From a bacterium (GTDB lineage Bacteria > Desulfobacterota > DSWW01), in assembly GCA_030609865.1 (NCBI GenBank), contig JAUWSZ010000242.1, positions 1 to 5,280 of the forward strand: DNA of 5,280 nt, in the 5' to 3' direction. The notes beneath the pieces were generated by a model. The model searched no databases. It was not told the DNA's origin and worked only from the letters and a program-made list of their open reading frames with translations. Position numbers and translations under genes: made by a program. Each line of letters opens with the position of its first letter. The first letter of the stretch is position 1. This document shows, one piece after another, positions 1 through 5,280 of the stretch.

Positions 1-646
1 CCCTGATCAAGCCACGGCTTCGATGAAGACGGGATTTGATGGCAGCAGGCGTAACGTTCAGAATCTTGCCGGCCTCTTTTGTGGACAGGCCCTGAATGCC
101 CCTGAGGAGGAACACCTCCTTGTAGGGCTCGGGAAGGCCCTCTACGGTCTGGCGAATTTGCTCGCAGAGCTCTCTGCTCATGTACGTCTCATCAGGGGAC
201 CTCACATTTCCGCCGAAGATCGGCCCGCCTTCTCTCTCGGCGAGTGCTGCGTAAGAGTCGTCCATAGGAACCGAGTTCTTGTGCACGAGTCGCTGGTTTC
301 TGAGCTTCATCAACGCCGTGTTTACCGTGATACGGTAAAGCCAGGTAGCGAGCGTTGACCTCCGCTCGAACTGATCGATCTTGGCGAGCGCCGTCACGAA
401 GACGTCCTGGACGATCTCTTCGGCGTCGGCCGGGTTGTTGCAGATCCGGTTGGCCACGGCAAACAGCCGATCGTGGTACTTGCGCATGACGACCTTCAGG
501 GCCTCCGGATCTCGATCCTTCAGGAGCTCGACGAGTCCCTCTTCGTCAACCCCTCCCTGAGGGCCCATCCTCGCACGCGTTTTCCTGGAAAAGGTGCCCC
601 GTGTCCTCCGGCCCTCGTAAGTACGTTGCGTTTGCATCTGATTCAT
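1..646 (-). CDS. ECF-type RNA polymerase sigma factor (sigma-70 family), C-terminus cut by window edge
   Basis: Reading the minus strand from the ATG at 646 gives 215 residues without a stop to the left edge. Residues about 38-116 form sigma region 2: a core-binding helix around LVELLKDRDPEAL, then NNPADAEEIVQDVF and the promoter-melting segment STLATWLYRITVNTALMKLR. Residues about 156-215 form region 4, with LPEPYKEVFLLRGIQGLSTKEAG and the recognition helix TPAAIKSRLHRSRG. Regions 1.1 and 3 are absent, which marks an extracytoplasmic-function (group 4) sigma factor. Such proteins direct RNA polymerase to a small regulon and are usually held by an anti-sigma factor, often encoded just downstream; that position lies outside the window. 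ATG 646 is favoured because GGGAGGA lies 4 bases upstream; an in-frame ATG at 637 is possible but farther from it. The first 35 residues are basic and poorly conserved-looking. Few residues should be missing at the C-terminus. The exact ECF subgroup cannot be called. Confidence 0.93.
   Translation of the reverse strand, partial: MNQMQTQRTYEGRRTRGTFSRKTRARMGPQGGVDEEGLVELLKDRDPEALKVVMRKYHDRLFAVANRICNNPADAEEIVQDVFVTALAKIDQFERRSTLATWLYRITVNTALMKLRNQRLVHKNSVPMDDSYAALAEREGGPIFGGNVRSPDETYMSRELCEQIRQTVEGLPEPYKEVFLLRGIQGLSTKEAGKILNVTPAAIKSRLHRSRGLIR
321..339. repeat. Perfect 8-bp inverted repeat inside the sigma gene
   Basis: TTTACCGT (321-328) and ACGGTAAA (332-339) are exact reverse complements separated by GAT. 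The repeat falls in the codons for the conserved WLYRITVN segment of sigma region 2. It looks like a dyad operator but is probably a by-product of coding sequence. Confidence 0.35.
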
Positions 647-650
647 CGGG

Positions 651-658
651 TCCTCCCT
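651..658 (-). promoter_or_regulatory. Ribosome binding site of the ECF sigma gene
   Basis: The minus strand reads AGGGAGGA followed by four bases and then ATG at 646. This strong Shine-Dalgarno match decides the start codon of the sigma factor gene. Confidence 0.75.
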
Positions 659-706
659 TTCAAAATGAGACCGCTCTTCGATTTATCTCTACCTTTTGGA
701 TAGAAA

Positions 707-732
707 TTCGTTAGGGAGGACCGAAAGGTTAC
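707..732 (-). promoter_or_regulatory. Tentative ECF-type promoter upstream of the sigma gene
   Basis: On the minus strand GTAACC (732-727) is followed by CGAA (710-707), leaving 17 bases between the AAC of the first element and the CGAA. Many ECF sigma factors autoregulate from promoters with an AAC-type -35 and a CGT/CGA-type -10 at about this distance. The match is short and could be chance. Transcription would start near 700, giving a leader of about 55 bases. Confidence 0.2.
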
Positions 733-823
733 ACAGAGAGCAGGGGTCAGGCTAGAGCAGGTAAAAGGTGAAAGGGTCAAGGCGAAAGGAAAGGGGGTCG
801 GGGGTCAGGGACCAGGGATCAGG
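711..823 (+). repeat. Purine-rich tract with repeated GGGGTCAGG words
   Basis: The plus strand is strongly G+A biased through this stretch. The nonamer GGGGTCAGG occurs at 743-751 and 801-809, with a variant GGGATCAGG at 815-823 and related GGGTCAAGG and GGGACCAGG words in between. Low-complexity families of this kind occur between genes in several bacterial lineages and usually have no known function. A transcript of the minus strand would be pyrimidine-rich here. Confidence 0.6.
793..817 (+). other. Canonical G-quadruplex motif
   Basis: Four G-runs of 5, 5, 3 and 3 bases (793-797, 800-804, 808-810, 815-817) are separated by loops of 2, 3 and 4 bases, which fits the G3+N1-7 rule. The motif is on the plus strand, the template for transcription of the minus-strand genes. 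It could therefore hinder polymerase coming from the upstream operon, but would not form in that transcript. Confidence 0.6.
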
Positions 824-833
824 CCCCGTGCCC
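813..833 (+). repeat. 21-bp direct repeat, left copy
   Basis: The sequence is CAGGGATC, then AG, then GCCCCGTGCCC. It matches the copy at 951-971 in 19 of 21 positions; only the two middle bases differ. The two copies bracket the heptamer hairpin. Confidence 0.8.
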
Positions 834-843
834 GAAAATAGCA

Positions 844-947
844 GTTAGCCATTAGCTTTTGGCTGTTAGCTCCCCGCCACTACCCCCTGCAGAGTCCCCG
901 CCAAGGGGCGGGGGTAGGGAGCTTATAGCTAAAGGCTAACAGCCAAA
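844..947. repeat. Long imperfect hairpin with four heptamers in each arm
   Basis: The left arm reads as four tandem heptamers, GTTAGCC ATTAGCT TTTGGCT GTTAGCT (844-871). The right arm, read on the minus strand from 947 to 920, gives TTTGGCT GTTAGCC TTTAGCT ATAAGCT. The consensus is roughly NTTAGCY. An exact 13-bp stem joins 858-870 to 935-947. Inside it GCTCCC (869-874) pairs with GGGAGC (917-922), TACCCCC (881-887) with GGGGGTA (910-916), and CCCCGCC (896-902) can pair with GGCGGGG (907-913) around an AAGG loop; some of these pairings exclude each other. Because heptamers can slide, several registers are possible. No U-run directly follows on either strand, so it is not a textbook intrinsic terminator, though it may help end or stabilise the operon transcript. 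Confidence 0.75.
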
Positions 948-950
948 GGG

Positions 951-971
951 CAGGGATCGCGCCCCGTGCCC
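951..971 (+). repeat. 21-bp direct repeat, right copy
   Basis: The sequence is CAGGGATC, then GC, then GCCCCGTGCCC, matching 813-833 in 19 of 21 positions. The copies start 138 bp apart. They could be an old duplication flanking an inserted palindromic element, or simply part of a larger dispersed repeat family. Confidence 0.8.
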
Positions 972-1038
972 AACGACGAGGGAGGGGAGGGAGAGACGGA
1001 ACCCAAGCAAATCGAGACGTGACAGGCGATAGCACTCT

Positions 1039-2556
1039 TCAGTGTACGTGCTCTTGTCCCCGGGCGGCAGGGCCGTGAAGAATCGAGACAAAAACCCCCA
1101 CGACCTCGGGATCGAACTGCGTCCCCGCGTGTACGCGAAGCTCCTGGATCGCCTCTTCGAGGGACATGGCCTTGCGGTAGGGCCGGGTGGAGGTCATGGC
1201 ATCGTAAGCATCTGCCGCGGCGAGGATGCGCGCGCCCAGGGGGATCTGCTCGCCAGCCTTTCCTTCAGGGTAGCCCGCACCATCGTAATGCTCGTGGTGA
1301 TGGTAGATGATAGGCATCAGTTCCTCGAAGAAGTGAATCGGCGCCAGTATCTTGCATCCCTTCTGGGGATGGGTCTCGAAGACCCGTCTTTCTTCCGGGG
1401 AGAGGGGGTGGGGTTTGTTCAGGGATTCAAGCCTGAGCCCGATTTTTCCGATATCGTGCAGAATCGCCGCGTTACGAATCTTCTCCACCTCGGCCTCGTC
1501 CAGTTCCATCCTTCGGGAAATCAACTCGCAGTACCGGGTGACCCGCCTCGAATGGCCGTGGGTGTAAGGATCCTTGGCATCGATGGCGTATGCAAAGCCC
1601 TCGATGGTCTGGAGGAAGACCACCTTCAGCTCCTCGTGGAGTCGTGCGTTTTCGATCGCGTTTGCCGCCCGACTGGCAAGGATATACAGGGTCCTCCGGT
1701 CGCCTTCGAGGAATATCCGCCGCTGGTTGAAGGAAAGGACATTCAGCATCCCGGTCACCTGGCCACGAATCGCCAGGGGCACCGATACGAGGGAGTGGAG
1801 TTTCCTGCCTGCATTCAGACGCCCGCACACGTAAGGCTCCGGGCCGCCCGGCGGGAACAGAATCGCCGTGCCCGAGGCGTGTGACTCGCCCATCGCTTCC
1901 AGGTCCAGATACTTGTCGATCTCGTCAGAAGACAAATCCGGGATGTCCGTGTCGCATATCTTCGAGTACCACTTCTCCTCCTTCCGATCCCTGAGCACCA
2001 GGCTGACCACGTCCGCCTCCGACTCCCTCTTGGCGGACTGGATGATGATCCCGAGCAGCTTGTCCAGGGACAGGGTGGAACTCATGGCCTCACTGATCTC
2101 GTAAAGTCTCTGGGCCTCTTTCAACTGGATGTTTTCCCGCTCGAGCCGATCCTTTTCCAGGGCTCTTCGCACGATCAGCGTAATTTCGTCGATCTTGAAG
2201 GGCTTCATGACATAGTCGTAGGCCCCGTTTTTCATCGTCTTAATGGCGGTCTCGACCGTTGCGAAGGCGGTCAGCACGATGACGATCTTCTTGATATTGT
2301 TTTCCGCCAGTTTTGCCAGCAGCTCCTCCCCGCCCATGACCGGCATCTTCAGGTCGGTCAGCACCAGGTTGTATGGGATCCGCATCAGCTCCTCGAGGGC
2401 CACAGCCCCATTCTCCGCAGTACGGACGGCGTATCCCTCCGAGGTGAGGAGATCGGACAGGACCTCTCGGATGACCGGTTCGTCATCCACGACGAGGATG
2501 CGAGGTGCATCGGCAGCTTCGGAAATCCCGCCTGCTTTGGGTCCCTGCTCATCCAT
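1039..2556 (-). CDS. Response regulator with receiver, GAF and HD-GYP domains (predicted cyclic-di-GMP phosphodiesterase)
   Basis: This 505-residue cytoplasmic protein has three domains. The receiver (about 19-135) shows the acidic pair D24-D25, phospho-acceptor D68 in VLTDLKMP, T96 and K118 in MKPF. A short helical linker leads to a GAF sensor domain (about 155-305), with SVPLAIRGQVTGMLNV and AANAIENARLHEEL near its end. The HD-GYP domain (about 315-490) has YTHGHSRRV, LHDIGKIG (H367, D368, K371), THPQKG (H396), HHEHYDGAGYP (419-430) and DAYDAMTSTRPYR. The metal-site motifs look intact, so hydrolysis of cyclic-di-GMP is predicted. The usual IPD segment after GKIG is replaced by LRLE. The ATG at 2556 overlaps the larC stop as ATGGATGA, suggesting translational coupling. 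An in-frame GTG at 2607 would add 17 mostly basic residues but lies deep in larC and lacks a good ribosome site. The partner histidine kinase and the GAF ligand are not visible. Confidence 0.92.
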   Translation of the reverse strand: MDEQGPKAGGISEAADAPRILVVDDEPVIREVLSDLLTSEGYAVRTAENGAVALEELMRIPYNLVLTDLKMPVMGGEELLAKLAENNIKKIVIVLTAFATVETAIKTMKNGAYDYVMKPFKIDEITLIVRRALEKDRLERENIQLKEAQRLYEISEAMSSTLSLDKLLGIIIQSAKRESEADVVSLVLRDRKEEKWYSKICDTDIPDLSSDEIDKYLDLEAMGESHASGTAILFPPGGPEPYVCGRLNAGRKLHSLVSVPLAIRGQVTGMLNVLSFNQRRIFLEGDRRTLYILASRAANAIENARLHEELKVVFLQTIEGFAYAIDAKDPYTHGHSRRVTRYCELISRRMELDEAEVEKIRNAAILHDIGKIGLRLESLNKPHPLSPEERRVFETHPQKGCKILAPIHFFEELMPIIYHHHEHYDGAGYPEGKAGEQIPLGARILAAADAYDAMTSTRPYRKAMSLEEAIQELRVHAGTQFDPEVVGVFVSILHGPAARGQEHVH

Positions 2557-3781
2557 TTCTGGTACGCTTTCCCTTCTTCGCCTGCTTTCTCTTCGGCCGG
2601 TCCTCACCCACGCTTACGTGTCTTCCGCGCATGACCTCGTCATAAACCTTCCTGAGGGGAAGCCCCTTCTTTTCCGCCAGCTGCCTGCATACTTCGTATT
2701 CCGGCCTTACCTCGCCCCCCCCGAGACAGGGCCCTTCCACCCACTTCGCAGGAATCAACCCCAGGCTCGTCTCGACCTCACACGTTCTGCGGCTCAGCTT
2801 GATTCGGTTCCGGCGGGAAAGGCGAACCCCGAGAGTCGTCGTCTCCTGGAACAAAATTTCCGAAATCCGCAATCCTTCCGACGGATCGGCCAGCACCTGG
2901 ACGAGGAACCCGGAGCGCCCCTTCTTCATCTGAACGGGAATAAAATATACATCAATCGCGCCGGCTTGCAGAAGCCTCTCCATCAGGTAGGGATAGAGCT
3001 CGGGCTGAAGGTCGTCGATCTGGCATTCGATCACCTCCACCTCGTCCTTCTCGTAGCCCTCGGCCGGCTCTCCGAGGAAGATCCTCAAGAGGTTCGGATG
3101 GTCGAACTCGCGGTCGCCGACCCCGTAGCCCACCTTCTGGAAGCGCATGGGCGGCATGGGCGGATGGCCCGGGCCTGCCAGTACCGAGGCGATGGCCGCG
3201 CCCGTGGGGGTGACGAGTTCAGCCTGCACGGGATGCTCCTTGACCCGCATGCCCTTGACAATCTCCACCGTGGCCGGGGCGGGCACGGGAAGCACGCCGT
3301 GGGAACACCGGACAAAGCCGCCTCCCAGGGGCAGGGAGGACACATAGCTCTCCTGGATGTCCAGGGCATCCACGCCCAGTGCGACGCCCACAACGTCCAC
3401 GATGGAATCGACGGCGCCCACCTCGTGAAAATGCACCTTGTCCACCGACGTACCGTGGACATGGGCCTCTGCCCGGGCAATGCGCTCGAAGATTTCAGAC
3501 GAAATGTGCCGGGCACGTTCCGGCAGAGAGCTCTCCGACAAGATCTTCTTGATCTCGGCGTAATGCCTGTGCGGCTGGTTCTCCTCTTCCACGAGCACAC
3601 GCACAGAGGTCCCTTCCAGGCCCTGCCGTTCCTCGCGCGTGATTTCGATCCGGTAACCGCCGACCGGCAGCGCGGCAAGCCCCTCGCGAAGGCTCGATTC
3701 GGGGAACCCCAGGTCCAGGAGCGCACCGAGTGTCATGTCTCCGCTGATTCCGGAGAAGCAATCAATGTAGGCTATTCGCAT
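2549..3781 (-). CDS. larC: LarC, nickel insertase for the nickel-pincer nucleotide cofactor
   Basis: This is the 410-residue full-length LarC (DUF111 family). The family inserts nickel into pyridinium-3,5-bisthiocarboxylic acid mononucleotide in a CTP-dependent reaction, the last step in making the cofactor of lactate racemase and related LarA enzymes. Visible family signatures are CFSGISGDMTLGALLDLG (8-25), HVHGTSVDKVHFHEVGAVDS (107-126), SLPLGGGFVRCSHGVLPVPAPA (split here at 149-170), ELVTPTGAAI (188-197), IDDLQPE (255-261) and AGAIDVYFIPVQMKKGR (273-289). In Lactobacillus plantarum the protein comes from two frames joined by frameshifting; here one uninterrupted frame covers both halves. 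AGGA lies 8 bases before the ATG. The gene starts 13 bp after larB and its stop overlaps the next gene. The last 20 residues are a lysine/arginine-rich tail (KRKQAKKGKRTRNG) of unknown role. Confidence 0.95.
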   Translation of the reverse strand: MRIAYIDCFSGISGDMTLGALLDLGFPESSLREGLAALPVGGYRIEITREERQGLEGTSVRVLVEEENQPHRHYAEIKKILSESSLPERARHISSEIFERIARAEAHVHGTSVDKVHFHEVGAVDSIVDVVGVALGVDALDIQESYVSSLPLGGGFVRCSHGVLPVPAPATVEIVKGMRVKEHPVQAELVTPTGAAIASVLAGPGHPPMPPMRFQKVGYGVGDREFDHPNLLRIFLGEPAEGYEKDEVEVIECQIDDLQPELYPYLMERLLQAGAIDVYFIPVQMKKGRSGFLVQVLADPSEGLRISEILFQETTTLGVRLSRRNRIKLSRRTCEVETSLGLIPAKWVEGPCLGGGEVRPEYEVCRQLAEKKGLPLRKVYDEVMRGRHVSVGEDRPKRKQAKKGKRTRNG

Positions 3782-3794
3782 GTAATGGATCCTA

Positions 3795-4544
3795 TCAAAG
3801 CCTGTTCATCAGACTCGCTGCGTATCCCGCTCCGAAGCCGTTGTCGATATTCACCACGGTCACGCCGGACGCGCAGGAGTTCAGCATGGCCAGGAGCGCG
3901 GTGACCCCCCCGAAACTGGCCCCGTATCCGACACTCGTGGGCACGGCCACGACCGGCTTGTCCACGAGCCCGCTGACCACGCTGGGCAGCGCCCCTTCCA
4001 TTCCGGCCACAACGATCAAGACCCGCGCGGCCGTCAGCTTGTCGTGATGGGCGAGCAGCCGGTGGAGCCCGGCAACCCCGACATCGAAGATGCGCTCCAC
4101 ACAATTCCCCATCACCTCGGCGGTAATCGCGGCCTCCTCGGCCACGGGGATGTCCGAAGTCCCGGCCGTGACCACCAGGATCGTCCCCGTGCCCTTGTCC
4201 TCCAGATCCTTCACGTGAAGATACAGGGTCTTGGAGGCCGGGTGATGTTGCAGGTCCGGGTGCCTTCGCAGGATGGCCTGCGCCTTTAGCGGATCCACCC
4301 TCGTGATCAGGACGTTGTTGCCCGTCTCCTTCACCTGATCCACGATGCGAACAAGCTGCTCGGTCGTCTTCTCCTGGGCCAGGACGACTTCAGGAAATCC
4401 CTTTCGCAGGTGTCGATGCGTATCGATCTTGGCAAACCCCATATCCTGAAACGGGAAGGCACGAAGCCGTTCCATCGCCTCTTCAACAGAGAGCTTCCCC
4501 TTGTGTATCTCTTGCAGGATCTTCTTGAGCGATCCCTTGTCCAT
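3795..4544 (-). CDS. larB: LarB, pyridinium-3,5-biscarboxylic acid mononucleotide synthase
   Basis: This 249-residue protein is LarB. The family carboxylates nicotinic acid adenine dinucleotide at pyridine C5 and cleaves off AMP, giving the dicarboxylated mononucleotide that LarE sulfurates and LarC loads with nickel. The N-terminal part (about 1-115) is LarB-specific and includes GFAKIDTHRHLRKGFPEVV (37-55). The C-terminal part (about 120-249) resembles PurE, with VVTAGTSDIPVAEEAA (124-139), VVAGMEGALPSVVSGLVDKP (split at 178-197) and VPTSVGYGASFGG (201-213). C224 in LNSCASGV falls where the family keeps the cysteine that forms the transient covalent pyridine adduct. The closing IDNGFGAG is also typical. 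Only a G-run (GGGGGGTG) about 8 bases upstream serves as ribosome site. The gene lies 27 bp after the CorC-family gene and 13 bp before larC, supporting one operon. Confidence 0.95.
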   Translation of the reverse strand: MDKGSLKKILQEIHKGKLSVEEAMERLRAFPFQDMGFAKIDTHRHLRKGFPEVVLAQEKTTEQLVRIVDQVKETGNNVLITRVDPLKAQAILRRHPDLQHHPASKTLYLHVKDLEDKGTGTILVVTAGTSDIPVAEEAAITAEVMGNCVERIFDVGVAGLHRLLAHHDKLTAARVLIVVAGMEGALPSVVSGLVDKPVVAVPTSVGYGASFGGVTALLAMLNSCASGVTVVNIDNGFGAGYAASLMNRL

Positions 4545-4571
4545 CTTCTAGCACCCCCCGTGTTCGTTCCC

Positions 4572-5280
4572 TTACCGGATATCCAGCCTCACCTTCTGTA
4601 TCGATCGAGGCGTGGCCTTCTCGACAGTAAAGACAAGATTCTTCAGTCGCAGCACCTCGCCTGCCTCGGGAATCCGGCCAATGTGGCTCATCAGGAGCCC
4701 CCCGAGGGTCTCATAGGTCCCCTCCGGGAGATCCAGTTGAAACCGCTCGTTCATGTGATCGACCTCGATGCGCGCGTCCAGGAGATAGGCGGAGGGCCCG
4801 ATCTTTGTGTAAAGGGACCTCTTCGGGTCGTATTCATCCTCGATCTCTCCGACGATCTCCTCGAGGATGTCTTCCACCGTGATGATGCCTGTAGAGCCCC
4901 CGTACTCGTCCACCGCAATGGCCATGCTGTGGCCGTGCCTCTTCATGTCGAGGAGGAGCTCGTAGACCTGTTTCGTTTCGGGCACGTAGAAGACCGGCCT
5001 GACCGACGCCCGGGTCCCCCCAGAGAGGTCCTTCTTCAGGAGCAGGTCGAAGTGGTGCAGGAGCCCCACGATATTCACGATCCGCTCTCGGAACACGGGC
5101 AGTCGCGAGTGTCCCTTTTCCACCATCATACGGACTGCCTCCTCCAGAGTCGATTCTTCCGGAACGGCCACCACAGCGTCCAGCGGGATCATGACTTCAT
5201 CGACCGTCGTGCCGGACAGCTCGATGAGACGGTCCACCAACGTCCGCTCTACCTTGCGCAAGTCGGACCCCTCGTCGGGC
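4572..5280 (-). CDS. CorC/HlyC-family protein with two CBS domains and a CorC domain, N-terminus beyond window
   Basis: The frame is open to the right edge, giving 235 visible residues that end at a TAA (4574-4572). In order they show a linker ([21 protein letters not shown]), a first CBS domain ([19 protein letters not shown] to [10 protein letters not shown]), a second CBS domain ([18 protein letters not shown] to [18 protein letters not shown], including the conserved DEYGG) and a C-terminal CorC domain with [19 protein letters not shown]. Proteins of this class usually carry an N-terminal membrane domain (DUF21/CNNM) and are linked to magnesium or cobalt transport; the CBS pair binds adenine nucleotides. 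Some members lack the membrane part, and the missing N-terminus prevents deciding. A TTG at 5261 could be read as a start, but the linker before the first CBS domain normally continues upstream, so truncation by the window is more likely. The specific metal cannot be inferred. Confidence 0.9.
   Translation of the reverse strand, partial: PDEGSDLRKVERTLVDRLIELSGTTVDEVMIPLDAVVAVPEESTLEEAVRMMVEKGHSRLPVFRERIVNIVGLLHHFDLLLKKDLSGGTRASVRPVFYVPETKQVYELLLDMKRHGHSMAIAVDEYGGSTGIITVEDILEEIVGEIEDEYDPKRSLYTKIGPSAYLLDARIEVDHMNERFQLDLPEGTYETLGGLLMSHIGRIPEAGEVLRLKNLVFTVEKATPRSIQKVRLDIR

Larger units (their letters stand above)
647..1038. other. Gene-free intergenic region rich in repeats
   Basis: About 390 bp separate the response-regulator stop (1041-1039) from the sigma-factor start (646), both on the minus strand. 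I found no convincing reading frame with a ribosome binding site and no tRNA-like fold. From the sigma gene outward it holds the sigma leader (647-710), a purine-rich tract (711-823) with a G-quadruplex motif, a hairpin built from heptamers (844-947) inside a 21-bp direct repeat (813-833 and 951-971), and a short GGGAGG-rich stretch (about 978-995). The rest, 996-1038, shows nothing clear. It probably contains both the end of the upstream operon and the promoter of the sigma gene. Confidence 0.8.

Noticed and set aside
23..703. Two short plus-strand frames opposite the sigma factor gene
   Set aside because: They are antisense to conserved sigma regions 2 and 4 and have no motif of their own.
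753..780. TTGACC on the minus strand as a -35 box for a housekeeping promoter
   Set aside because: No acceptable -10 hexamer follows at 16-18 bases; the best candidate matches only three of six positions.
858..947. Simple rho-independent terminator for the lar operon
   Set aside because: The stem is strong, but the next T-run on the minus strand is short and about 15 bases after the arm, and the heptamer structure suggests something else; kept as a repeat rather than a terminator.
1031..1042. Small hairpin CACT-CTTC-AGTG at the end of the regulator gene
   Set aside because: Only four base pairs, spanning the stop codon and without a U-run, so it is not credible as a terminator.
1042..1884. 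A 280-codon open frame on the plus strand
   Set aside because: It is antisense to the HD-GYP and GAF region of the regulator, with no family motif and no ribosome site.
3085..3726. A 213-codon minus-strand frame inside larC
   Set aside because: It overlaps larC in another frame, and its Arg/Pro/Ser/Trp-rich translation is typical of an out-of-frame read.
2243..3904. A 553-codon open frame on the plus strand
   Set aside because: It lies antisense to the clearly real response regulator and larC genes, shows no recognisable domain and has the biased composition of a GC-rich shadow frame.
4572..5261. Complete 229-residue CBS protein starting at TTG 5261
   Set aside because: The frame is open to the window edge and the family linker normally continues upstream, so it is treated as truncated by the window.

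Overview
The window is a chromosomal stretch from a GC-rich bacterium. All five recognisable genes lie on the minus strand, so the biological order runs from high to low coordinates. The proteins are ordinary bacterial types: an ECF sigma factor, a receiver/GAF/HD-GYP response regulator, LarC, LarB and a CorC/HlyC-type CBS protein. The style (multi-domain HD-GYP regulator, single-frame LarC, TTAGC-type and GGGTCAGG-type intergenic repeats) would suit Desulfobacterota/Deltaproteobacteria, Nitrospirota or a neighbouring uncultured lineage. That placement is inference; no marker gene is present.

Positions 5280 to 1039 hold a tight four-gene block that is probably one operon. It begins with the C-terminal part of a CorC/HlyC-family protein (two CBS domains plus a CorC domain; its N-terminus lies beyond the right edge). 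After 27 bp comes larB, after 13 bp larC, and then a response regulator whose ATG overlaps the larC stop by 8 bp. LarB and LarC are the first and last enzymes of nickel-pincer nucleotide (NPN) cofactor synthesis. LarB makes pyridinium-3,5-biscarboxylic acid mononucleotide from nicotinic acid adenine dinucleotide, and LarC inserts nickel using CTP. The middle enzyme, the sulfur transferase LarE, and the cofactor user LarA are not in the window. The response regulator is a predicted cyclic-di-GMP phosphodiesterase with intact receiver and HD-GYP metal-site motifs. Its link to the lar genes is positional only.

Positions 1038 to 647 are about 390 bp without a gene, and this is the most unusual DNA here. 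It holds a long imperfect hairpin whose two arms are each built from four tandem heptamers of the NTTAGCY type, in opposite orientation. A near-perfect 21-bp direct repeat brackets the hairpin. Next to it is a purine-rich tract with repeated GGGGTCAGG words and a canonical G-quadruplex motif.

Positions 646 to 1 encode an ECF-type sigma-70 family factor (regions 2 and 4 visible) that runs off the left edge just after the region 4 helix-turn-helix. It has a good ribosome binding site and probably forms a separate transcription unit.

I see no tRNA, rRNA, CRISPR array, transposase, phage gene or clear horizontally acquired cargo. The protein-coding part is mostly well-known families. What deserves a second look is the intergenic repeat structure and the coupling of a c-di-GMP-type regulator to the lar genes.
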